A stretch of 64,000 bases of DNA from the NCBI RefSeq assembly GCF_014701195.1, contig NZ_AP018712.1:310001-374000 (forward strand), given 5' to 3'. The stretch comes from Tepiditoga spiralis (GTDB lineage Bacteria; Thermotogota; Thermotogae; Petrotogales; Petrotogaceae). Shown one piece after another: positions 23,567 through 31,650 of this stretch (position 1 is its first letter; every line of letters starts with the position of its first letter). The position numbers were made by a program, and so were the translations under genes. The notes beneath the pieces were generated by a model that was given only the letters and a program-made list of their open reading frames with translations, was not told where the DNA came from and made no database searches.

Positions 23567-26442
23567 TAATTATCCACCTCATCTTTTATAGTATTAACTT
23601 TAAGTATTTTTAAATTCATTGAATTATTTTTTAAAGTATTTCCACTTATATAAAAAGAAGTATTCATTTTTGATAAACTTGTTATTTCAAAATTTTCGTA
23701 TTTTTTTACCAAAGATAAGGTACCTTCATTTACGTTAAGCGTATAAATTATACCGTTTTTCATATTATTTTCTTCTCTATACCCATATAAATATATAGTT
23801 CCATCTATATTTTTTATACCGTTTATCTTTTCATTATAATTTGATTTTATTCTTACAGAACTTCCAAATCCATTTTTTGAACTTATTTTTACATAACAAT
23901 GATTTACTGTATCAGAATAATTTTCATAAAAAATATATATTGTATTTTTATACTTGAAAAATCCAACTGGTTTATCATCATTTGAATCTCCGTAAGTATT
24001 AGACCATACTTCTTTTCCATAATAATTCAATTTTATTCCATAAACATCATATCCACCATATCCAAATGATTTCGTCATTCCTACTACTAAAAATCCGTTA
24101 TCTTTAGTTGGAAGGACATCAGTTAATATTTCTATACTCTTTCCTCCAAAAGTGTTTATCCAAATTCTTGTACCTTCATTTGTATATTTGGTTAAGAAAA
24201 TATCTGATAATCTATTATTTACAAAAATATTTCCTCCCATAATATAATTATTTTCATCTATATTTTTTACAATAATTCCACTATCTCTTCCGATATCTCC
24301 ATAATTTGTTTCATAATTTACAGTACCATCTGTTGTAGTATTTACCATATAAGCATTTCCATTTAATCCAACTGATGTTGTATCTCCAACCAATATTATA
24401 TTTGTTGATACAGTAGAATCGTGAGTTATAATTGCATCTTTAAAAAATTCTGTTTTTGGACCACCAAAAGTCATTTCTTTTTTAGGTTCTAAATATTTAT
24501 TAAATATCCATAACTTTGCATTCCAATCATTTTTTTCTTCATATCCATACATATAAAAATTATCATTATCAGCAATTGCTCCATAAGAATATTGATCATA
24601 TGGTTTTATAAATTCTTTTACAATGTTAAAAAAAGTTGTTTTAAAGGTTTTAACATAAATAAATTTTTTATACTTTAAAGGTTTTAACTTTAAGGTATAA
24701 GTTTTTTCTTCATCTAAATTAAGGGTTGTAGTTGTTCCCACAATTGTTGTTAAAGAAGAATCTTTTGTTTCTAACAACATTACAAACTTTTTTATCTTTG
24801 ATGAGTTTATTTCTAAATTAAATTTTCTTGTGTTTATGTTTTCTTTTAAATTTGTTTGTATCTTTATTTTATTATTTTCAAATAAAGATTTTAATAGTTT
24901 ATTTGCATAAATTATTGTTTTATTTATTTCTTTATTATTCTTTAAAGTGTTAATTACTTTGTTTATCGTTTGAGTTGATAATTCTGATGTTTTTATAGTA
25001 TCTGTTGAAATGTTAGTGATTGAACTATTTAATGTAATTTTAGTTGAAACATTTGTATTTGAACTATTTTTTGTGGTATCTGTTGAAATATTAGTAGTTG
25101 AGCTATTTAATGTAATTTTAGTTGAAACATTTGTATTTGAACTATTTTTTGTGGTATCTGTTGGAATGCTGATTTTTAAATCACTATCTACATCTTTTAT
25201 GTAGTCAAAGAAATCATAAAATTCAATGTACTTTGTTACATAATCTTTTATACCAACAAGAACAGAATTTTTATAAACTCTTGGTTTTGATACTATTTTT
25301 AAAGAATTAATAGATCCATAGTACCAAAGTGTTTTTCCAGATATATCATAAGACTTTATACTTTCACCAAACACTATATACTCTTTTTTATTTATTGGAA
25401 CAAAGTAATCTATTTTTTGATTTAAAGTTTTAGAACTTTGTATTTGCAAATTAGAATCAAAAAATATCAATGTTCTATCTCCAGATATTATTACTGAAGT
25501 TCCTAAAAAATCAAAAATTTTTCTTTTTAAAGAATCATATTTAATTTGAAAATCATATTTAGAAATTATTTCAAAGTTTGGATTATATAAAGTCAATCCA
25601 TTATTCGTCATTACCAATATATTATTATTTTGAAATAATTTTAAAGAATCTACATATTTGCCATTTAAATTATAAACATTTTTTTTAATGTTATTTTTTA
25701 AAAGATAACAGTAATTTTCTGTAAATACATATATTTTATCTTTTACCTTTATAATTTTTTTTGCATTTAAATCAGATATTTTTTCAATGTTATCATCATA
25801 TATTTGATATATTCCATTTTTAGATAAAATAAAATTATCTTGAATTTTTATAAAAGTATCATTGAATTTTTTTAATAATTCTTCATTTAATTTAAAATCT
25901 AATATAGAAAAAGTATTATTGAATAGTACATATATTTTATCTTTTATTGAAACATCAATAATTTTATCTTTATATTTTTTTGTAAAAATTACATTTTTAT
26001 CTTTTATTATATCAATTGAAGTCTCTTTAATTCCTATAAACATGTCTTTTATTTTAAAAACATTTTTATAATTTCCAAAAAAAATCCAAGAAATATCTCC
26101 TTTTTTCAAGTTTCTTGTTTTAAACTTAAAAATATTACTTTCAATTTTATTATCTTCATAGTAACCAATTACTTTCCAATAATATGTTGTATTAGGTTCT
26201 AAAACATCTCCTGCATAAAAGTTAGAATAAGTCTTTTCAAGCTTAATGTTTTTATTTAAATCAGAAATATCTTTTGATAAAAATAAATCGTACTTGATAT
26301 CTAATTTTTCATCTATATTCCATCTAAATATACTTTTTATATCAACATTTTTATCATTATTTTTTGGAGAAATTACTTGTATAGATACTCCATATATAAA
26401 GGTAGAAAACAATACAAAAAGTATTAACCCTAACTTTTTCAT
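23566..26442 (-). CDS. Large secreted repeat protein (Fn3-like domain plus propeller-like repeats)
   Basis: A 958-residue exported protein: signal peptide MKKLGLILFVLFSTFIYGVS, then a fibronectin-III-like domain at about 20-110 (EPNTTYYWKVIGYYEDNK), and a long stretch of short beta repeats that looks like a propeller. A Ser/Thr/Asn-rich linker (about 425-490) is made of two copies of a 26-residue unit. A second repeat domain follows, with motifs such as TRIWINTFGG, KDNGFLVVGMTKSFGYGGYD and EVWSNTYGDSNDD, each blade ending in an aromatic/Gly turn. A role in the toga or periplasm is likely, with no enzyme motif visible. The ATG at 26442 follows AGGAG at 8 bases. Confidence 0.75.
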   Translation of the reverse strand: MKKLGLILFVLFSTFIYGVSIQVISPKNNDKNVDIKSIFRWNIDEKLDIKYDLFLSKDISDLNKNIKLEKTYSNFYAGDVLEPNTTYYWKVIGYYEDNKIESNIFKFKTRNLKKGDISWIFFGNYKNVFKIKDMFIGIKETSIDIIKDKNVIFTKKYKDKIIDVSIKDKIYVLFNNTFSILDFKLNEELLKKFNDTFIKIQDNFILSKNGIYQIYDDNIEKISDLNAKKIIKVKDKIYVFTENYCYLLKNNIKKNVYNLNGKYVDSLKLFQNNNILVMTNNGLTLYNPNFEIISKYDFQIKYDSLKRKIFDFLGTSVIISGDRTLIFFDSNLQIQSSKTLNQKIDYFVPINKKEYIVFGESIKSYDISGKTLWYYGSINSLKIVSKPRVYKNSVLVGIKDYVTKYIEFYDFFDYIKDVDSDLKISIPTDTTKNSSNTNVSTKITLNSSTTNISTDTTKNSSNTNVSTKITLNSSITNISTDTIKTSELSTQTINKVINTLKNNKEINKTIIYANKLLKSLFENNKIKIQTNLKENINTRKFNLEINSSKIKKFVMLLETKDSSLTTIVGTTTTLNLDEEKTYTLKLKPLKYKKFIYVKTFKTTFFNIVKEFIKPYDQYSYGAIADNDNFYMYGYEEKNDWNAKLWIFNKYLEPKKEMTFGGPKTEFFKDAIITHDSTVSTNIILVGDTTSVGLNGNAYMVNTTTDGTVNYETNYGDIGRDSGIIVKNIDENNYIMGGNIFVNNRLSDIFLTKYTNEGTRIWINTFGGKSIEILTDVLPTKDNGFLVVGMTKSFGYGGYDVYGIKLNYYGKEVWSNTYGDSNDDKPVGFFKYKNTIYIFYENYSDTVNHCYVKISSKNGFGSSVRIKSNYNEKINGIKNIDGTIYLYGYREENNMKNGIIYTLNVNEGTLSLVKKYENFEITSLSKMNTSFYISGNTLKNNSMNLKILKVNTIKDEVDN
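25001..25156 (-). repeat. Two tandem copies of a 78-bp in-frame repeat
   Basis: Units 25001-25078 and 25079-25156 differ at only a few bases. They encode the Ser/Thr/Asn linker of the secreted protein and keep the frame (26 codons each). A partial third copy follows at 25157-25170 in diverged form. Confidence 0.9.
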
Positions 26443-26453
26443 ATAAAACACTC

Positions 26454-28208
26454 CTAAAAGTCTATTACGACTAAAAATCTAAGTAATTCTTTTATTTTAT
26501 CATCATTAAATTCAGAGTCTAATATTTCTTGTAAGCTCAAATTCAATGTCATACCAGAAATTAAAACCTTTAAAGCATCTTCAAAACTTTTAATTTTTAT
26601 TTCTAATAAAGTATCAAAGTCCATAAAATAACTTTCGTATTCAGAAAGTACTTTAGCAAATTTAAAGCTTAAGTCTTTAATTTCTTCAATAGTATTTTGA
26701 ACAAAAACTTCAACAGTAGAATTTTCTCCAAATATTCTATCTTGATAAATTCTCAACAAAATTCTTCCAAAAGCAATTCCAAGTCCATCCTTCCATAAAT
26801 ATTTAGACAATACAGTTGAAATTCTTTCAGATAATCCATAGTTAAATCCCGATAAAAGCAATGAGTTTGTTATTATTTCTAAACCATTTGGCATCATTTT
26901 TGAATCAGTATTTTTTTCTTTTAACCATCCTATATGTGTTCCATTAAATTTATTTTCTTTTAGTTTTTCTGCTAAAAGTTCTGGTATTAATATACCTTCT
27001 TCATTGAAGCTTTCAAATATAGATTTTTCAATATCTTTATTTACATTTTTTTCTAACTTTTCTACAAATTGTTCTATATTTTGTAATCTATAAGGTAAAG
27101 ATAAAAATAAACCTTCTGTATTTAAAAATGATAAATCTTTTATTGCCTCTTCAATATTTCCAGAAGAAAGTTCAAAAATCATTTTAAATGTTTTATAATT
27201 ATTTTTCAAATCTTCATTTTCATTATAGAGTTTAAAAAATAATTCTTCATCTTCCATTATAGTTGATAACTTTAATAATGTAATCCTTATTAATTCTTTG
27301 TTTTTATCAGTTGCAAGTTCAAAAGCTTTCTTTTCGGTTTCAAAAGCTAAAATATATTCACCAATATTTTTATATTCTAAAGATAATTCATGAAATATAT
27401 AATCTTTTTTATTTAACTCAGCAGCTTTTTCAAGGGCTTTAATAGCATCTCTATGTCTTCCCAATTTTGAAAGTGCATAAGCATAATTATAATATAGTTC
27501 AAAGTTTTTTGAATCTAATTTAAGAGCTTTTTCATGAAAATTCACAGAATCAATAAATCTTTGTATTTGATTAAAAATAACCCCAATTCTTTGATAAGCT
27601 GGTATAAAATTCTTATCCATATCTAAGCATTTTTTTAAATATTCAAGCGCTTCAGTAAATCTACCATTTTCGGCATAAACATCCGCTATCTTCAAATTAG
27701 GTAGAACAAATTCTCTATTCACATCTATTGCTTTTTGATAATATTCAAACGCTTCATCGTAAATTTTTCTTTCAAACATTAAATTGCCAAGTTCATAGTA
27801 AGAATAAGCAAAGTTACCATTCATTGAAATTGATTGTTTAAATTCAAATTCAGAAAGTTCAACTTCCTTTATTTTTTTCAAATACAAAGCGTTATAAAAA
27901 TGATATCTATAATCATAAGAAGTTTCTTTTGCTTTTTCAAGATATTTTTTTGCCAAAGTTAAATCTTTTTCAAGATTCATTTTAAAAGCTTCAAAATAAT
28001 AAAAAACTAAATATGATCTATAATAATCATCTTTTGAAACTTCGTTTGCAGCCTCAAGTCCCCTTAATATTATATCTAAAGGTAGTTTGTTTGTTTTACT
28101 TGCTTTTTGAAAATCTTCAAGTAAAACTGGTAATTTTATTGGTAAATTATGTAATTTAGCATAATCTGGTTTTAAATCTATATATATTATTGAATATTTT
28201 GGTTTCAT
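26454..28208 (-). CDS. TPR repeat protein
   Basis: A 584-residue cytoplasmic protein with a run of tetratricopeptide motifs between about residues 95 and 300 (for example AYSYYELGNLMFERKIYDEA, AYQRIGVIFNQIQRF and ELYYNYAYALSKLGRHRDA). The C-terminal half is helical without clear repeats. There is no signal peptide or membrane segment. It is a likely scaffold protein for the envelope operon in which it sits, between the beta-barrel gene and the secreted repeat protein. The ATG at 28208 follows GGAGGTG at 5 bases; the ATG 12 bases earlier overlaps that ribosome site. Confidence 0.85.
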   Translation of the reverse strand: MKPKYSIIYIDLKPDYAKLHNLPIKLPVLLEDFQKASKTNKLPLDIILRGLEAANEVSKDDYYRSYLVFYYFEAFKMNLEKDLTLAKKYLEKAKETSYDYRYHFYNALYLKKIKEVELSEFEFKQSISMNGNFAYSYYELGNLMFERKIYDEAFEYYQKAIDVNREFVLPNLKIADVYAENGRFTEALEYLKKCLDMDKNFIPAYQRIGVIFNQIQRFIDSVNFHEKALKLDSKNFELYYNYAYALSKLGRHRDAIKALEKAAELNKKDYIFHELSLEYKNIGEYILAFETEKKAFELATDKNKELIRITLLKLSTIMEDEELFFKLYNENEDLKNNYKTFKMIFELSSGNIEEAIKDLSFLNTEGLFLSLPYRLQNIEQFVEKLEKNVNKDIEKSIFESFNEEGILIPELLAEKLKENKFNGTHIGWLKEKNTDSKMMPNGLEIITNSLLLSGFNYGLSERISTVLSKYLWKDGLGIAFGRILLRIYQDRIFGENSTVEVFVQNTIEEIKDLSFKFAKVLSEYESYFMDFDTLLEIKIKSFEDALKVLISGMTLNLSLQEILDSEFNDDKIKELLRFLVVIDF

Positions 28209-28219
28209 GTGCACCTCCA

Positions 28220-29548
28220 TTAAAATGAATATTCATAATTTAGATTAAATTTCAAATCTTGTTTTTCTTCTTTTATTGTCCATCCATCCCATACAGAATT
28301 ATAGGTTGTTGTTCCTATACCGCCTTTAAAAATTCCAAAGTTTGTTTTTAATTCACCATACAATTTAAACTGAAGTTTTATATCCTTATAATAGTACACT
28401 TGTAAAAGCGGATAAATTCTTAAATTATCTAAATAAAAATTATAAGCAATATTAGAAAAACCCCATAGCTCATCTGCATAATTTATATAAGCATATATTT
28501 CTGGAATCCAATTTATTGTAAAGTATAAAGTTAATCCTTTTTTTAAAAAATCCACATTAAAATAATAGTAATAAGTATTCATTCCTTCTTTAACTATAGA
28601 CTTTGTTGCAAGATAATATGGCTCTGAATAATTATAATATCCAAAATTTAAAGACAAATCATTATTTCCTGCATAAAAGATTAATAGTGGAGATTTTTTT
28701 TCTTTTTCAGGACAAAGATAATTTAAATCTGCCTGTTTAGAAGATGACCAAAGCATTCCAACTTTAAAATCATTACCCACAACAGTATATAAGGAACCAA
28801 CGTTTAATGGATTGTCATAAGCACGATATTCTATATCAAACAAACCATCATAATTAAAAAAATAAACTGGAATAATCTCATAATTTTCTTTTGAAACTTT
28901 ATCAGCACCAGAATAATCTCTTATTGAAAAAAAATACTTTTTTTCAAAAAAATTCGTATAATACTTTAAATAATACCCTCTCCCAGTCATTAATGTATTT
29001 TTATAACCAAGATTTAAAGTTTCATTTCCAAGAAAACCCATAAAACTCATATAAGCATATGGAGTTTTTGAATATCCAAAATCATAATTAGATTTAAAAG
29101 TAAAATATGGAGATATTAAGTTTATATTTCCAAAAATTGATGTATCATAAAAATAATCTAAATCATTTTTTTCAACATAAGCAGTTATTTTATTAGTATT
29201 TTCAAGAACATAATATGTATTTGCAAAGCTATTTGGGTTACTGATTTTTCCATTGATGATATAAATTATATTTTTATTGTTTTTTTGAAATATAGTTTTT
29301 TCTAAAATTTTATTATTTTTTTTCAAATAATAAAACGAATATATTCCATCTTTTGGAAGTGGAATATAACACTTTAATTTTCCATTTATATAAAAAAAAT
29401 CATAATTTTTATCTTCAAAGACCAATTGAATATTTTCTGAAGTATCTCTTCCTGTTATAACAAAATTTAAATATCCATTTTTTATATAAACACTTGAGAA
29501 TGATAAACAAATTATTAATATGAATATAAAGACCAATACTTTTTTCAT
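28220..29548 (-). CDS. Predicted outer-membrane (toga) beta-barrel protein
   Basis: A signal peptide (MKKVLVFIFILIICLSFSS) is followed by ~420 residues of alternating aromatic and polar residues typical of amphipathic strands (for example YYLKYYTNFFEKKYFFSIRD). It ends in an aromatic C-terminus, NYEYSF, the signature that Bam machinery recognises. A family cannot be assigned. It overlaps the VanZ-like gene upstream by four bases (ATGA) and is in one operon with the TPR and repeat proteins, so those partners may share its location or assembly. Confidence 0.7.
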   Translation of the reverse strand: MKKVLVFIFILIICLSFSSVYIKNGYLNFVITGRDTSENIQLVFEDKNYDFFYINGKLKCYIPLPKDGIYSFYYLKKNNKILEKTIFQKNNKNIIYIINGKISNPNSFANTYYVLENTNKITAYVEKNDLDYFYDTSIFGNINLISPYFTFKSNYDFGYSKTPYAYMSFMGFLGNETLNLGYKNTLMTGRGYYLKYYTNFFEKKYFFSIRDYSGADKVSKENYEIIPVYFFNYDGLFDIEYRAYDNPLNVGSLYTVVGNDFKVGMLWSSSKQADLNYLCPEKEKKSPLLIFYAGNNDLSLNFGYYNYSEPYYLATKSIVKEGMNTYYYYFNVDFLKKGLTLYFTINWIPEIYAYINYADELWGFSNIAYNFYLDNLRIYPLLQVYYYKDIKLQFKLYGELKTNFGIFKGGIGTTTYNSVWDGWTIKEEKQDLKFNLNYEYSF

Positions 29549-29916
29549 TTTACCACATCCTTAAAGGCTATCTTTTTAGATAAAAAATAAAAAAATCCAA
29601 TGCACATACCTAAAAAGCCAGCATACATATCTTTTATATCAAAAACATGATACTTTGAAAAAGATTGTAAGTATTCTGTAATTATAGGCAATGATAAATA
29701 ACTAAGTGTAGTAAGTATTTTTAAATAAAATTTTTTAAGTTCACTAACAGCCATGAAAGTTAAATCAGCACCTATAAAATAAGCTATAAAATGTATTATT
29801 TTATCTTCACCTTTAAAATCAGAGTAATTTACTATAGGTTTTGAAACAGATAAATATATTATTAAAGCAATATATATTAATGTGGAAAAAATCCAAAAGT
29901 ACTTTTCTTTTTTCAA
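29545..29916 (-). CDS. VanZ-like small membrane protein
   Basis: A 123-residue protein with four hydrophobic segments and the VanZ-family pattern of an early Ser/Pro turn (YLSVSKP), DKIIHFIAYFIGA and a late ITEYLQSF...FDIKDMYAGFLG. Related proteins affect sensitivity to lipid-targeting antibiotics, but most have no known role. The TTG at 29916 is the preferred start because GAGGTGAT lies just upstream; an in-frame ATG 33 bases earlier has no ribosome site. First gene of the envelope operon. Confidence 0.8.
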   Translation of the reverse strand: MKKEKYFWIFSTLIYIALIIYLSVSKPIVNYSDFKGEDKIIHFIAYFIGADLTFMAVSELKKFYLKILTTLSYLSLPIITEYLQSFSKYHVFDIKDMYAGFLGMCIGFFYFLSKKIAFKDVVK

Positions 29917-29940
29917 TAGAATCACCTCAAGTTTTAACTT

Positions 29941-29968
29941 AAAAGGCACATCAAAGATGTGCCTTTTT
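29941..29968 (-). terminator. Terminator after the 115-residue protein gene
   Basis: The stem AGGCACATC/GATGTGCCT with an AAA (TTT on the minus strand) loop and an adjoining T-run on the minus strand. It separates the tgt operon from the envelope operon. Confidence 0.75.
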
Positions 29969-30314
29969 AAATTTTTCTATAAGTTTCTGTTTTATCATTA
30001 TCTTTTTTTAAATGAATTATTCTATCATAAGTTTCTTTAGCCATCTTTTCAATTAAGACTTTTAAATCACTATTATTCCAATCTTCTTTTATTATTTCTA
30101 AAAGTTCATCAGAAATAATAAAATGTTTTTCTGAACTTTCATCAAAATAAATATCAGTTAAAATGTTTTTTGATAAATCCGAATAAATACTTTTTAAAAG
30201 TATCGATACATGTTTATTAAAAAGTTTTGGGATCTCATAAATGTTTTTTTGTAAGTTTAAATCATTATGAAAAGCTCCATGTAAATCATTAAAATACTTA
30301 ACAAAAGACTTCAT
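29967..30314 (-). CDS. Conserved hypothetical protein, 115 residues
   Basis: A soluble, helical, acidic/basic-mixed protein with no signal peptide, membrane helix or recognised motif. It follows tgt by 19 bases and ends at the terminator 29941-29968, so it is the second gene of a tgt operon. Its start follows GGAGGGA. No function can be assigned. Confidence 0.7.
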   Translation of the reverse strand: MKSFVKYFNDLHGAFHNDLNLQKNIYEIPKLFNKHVSILLKSIYSDLSKNILTDIYFDESSEKHFIISDELLEIIKEDWNNSDLKVLIEKMAKETYDRIIHLKKDNDKTETYRKI

Positions 30315-30333
30315 AAAAATCCCTCCTTAAAAT

Positions 30334-31458
30334 TTAATTTTTCAAAGGATATGTTGATGTTTTAAAAAATTCTTCTTTAAATTCTCTAAACCTATCTTCT
30401 TCTATAGCTTTTCTCATAGCTTTTACAAATGAAATATTAAAATGAAGATTGTGAATACTAATTAATGTTTTTGCAAGTAATTCATCTCTTTTGTATAGAT
30501 GTTTTATATAACCTCTAGAATGATTTTGACAAGCATAACATGTACAACCTTCTTCAATAGGTTTATCATCAAATGTCATCTTTGAATTTTTTAAATTTAG
30601 TTTGCCTTTCCAAGTTAAAGCAGTTCCATGCCTTCCCATTCTTGTAGGCAATACACAATCAAACATATCCATTCCATTTTCCACAGACAAAAGCATCATT
30701 GTTGGAGATCCTATTCCCATTATATATCTTGGTTTATCTTGTGGAAGCTTATTTGCAAACTCTTTTAAAACTTTTTCAGATTCTTGATAAGGTTCTCCAA
30801 CAGCTAAACCACCAAGAGCATAACCATCAAAAGGTATGGAAATTATTTGTTCTAAACTTCTTTGTCTCAAATCTGAATAAAGTCCCCCTTGCACTATTCC
30901 AAATAATGCTTGATCATCTCTATTATGAGCTTCATAAGAACGTTTAGCCCATCTAAATGTTCTATCTACAGATTCTTTAAAATAATTATAATCAGTAATT
31001 TTGGTATCAACACATTCATCAAATGCCATTGCTATATCAGAACCTATTGTTTGTTGTATTTCCATTGACTTTTCTGGACTAATCATTATTGTTGAACCAT
31101 CTAATGGAGATTTAAAGGTTACACCTTCTTCTGTTATTTTTCTCCCTTTCAATGAAAAAACTTGAAATCCACCAGAATCAGTTAAAAGAGGTTTTTTCCA
31201 ATTCATAAAGTTATGAATTCCATTAAAATGATTTAAAACTTCAAGACCGGGTCTTAAAAACAAATGAAATGCATTTGCCAATATTATTTCTGATCCAACT
31301 TCTTCAATCATTCTTCCAGTTAAACCTTTTACCGTTGCATTAGTTCCAACAGGCATAAAAACTGGTGTTTCAATAATTCCTCTTTTAGTATGTATACGAC
31401 CGCGTCTAGCTCCAGTATACTTATCTACGTGTAATAATTCATATCTTATTTTATTCAT
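30334..31458 (-). CDS. tgt: Queuine tRNA-ribosyltransferase (tRNA-guanine transglycosylase)
   Basis: At 374 residues it is full length. Conserved features are TPVFMPVGTNATVKG, the active-site Asp in LLTDSGGFQVFSL, FDECVD, GGLAVGEP and the zinc site CTCYACQNHSRGYIKHL with a later His. It exchanges G34 for preQ1 in GUN anticodon tRNAs. A QueG-like relative is encoded at 3520, but that protein is not a standard QueG. The start follows GGAGG. Confidence 0.96.
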   Translation of the reverse strand: MNKIRYELLHVDKYTGARRGRIHTKRGIIETPVFMPVGTNATVKGLTGRMIEEVGSEIILANAFHLFLRPGLEVLNHFNGIHNFMNWKKPLLTDSGGFQVFSLKGRKITEEGVTFKSPLDGSTIMISPEKSMEIQQTIGSDIAMAFDECVDTKITDYNYFKESVDRTFRWAKRSYEAHNRDDQALFGIVQGGLYSDLRQRSLEQIISIPFDGYALGGLAVGEPYQESEKVLKEFANKLPQDKPRYIMGIGSPTMMLLSVENGMDMFDCVLPTRMGRHGTALTWKGKLNLKNSKMTFDDKPIEEGCTCYACQNHSRGYIKHLYKRDELLAKTLISIHNLHFNISFVKAMRKAIEEDRFREFKEEFFKTSTYPLKN

Positions 31459-31650
31459 TTAATTCCTCCAAATAAATTTTGCCAATACTATTTATTAATT
31501 ATAACATAATCAAGTTATATATTTGTGAAATTTTCAAAAAAATACGTATGAATTTATTAGAAAAGATGGAGTACTTTTAATTAAAAAATTAAAGTATTTT
31601 TTAATGTTATTAAAATGTTGTATAATATTTATAGTGGAGGTGAAACAAAA

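Noticed and set aside
31570-31612. Inverted A/T repeat ahead of the HD-GYP gene as a terminator
   Set aside because: The stem contains mismatches, there is no gene on that strand upstream, and such repeats are common by chance in this DNA.
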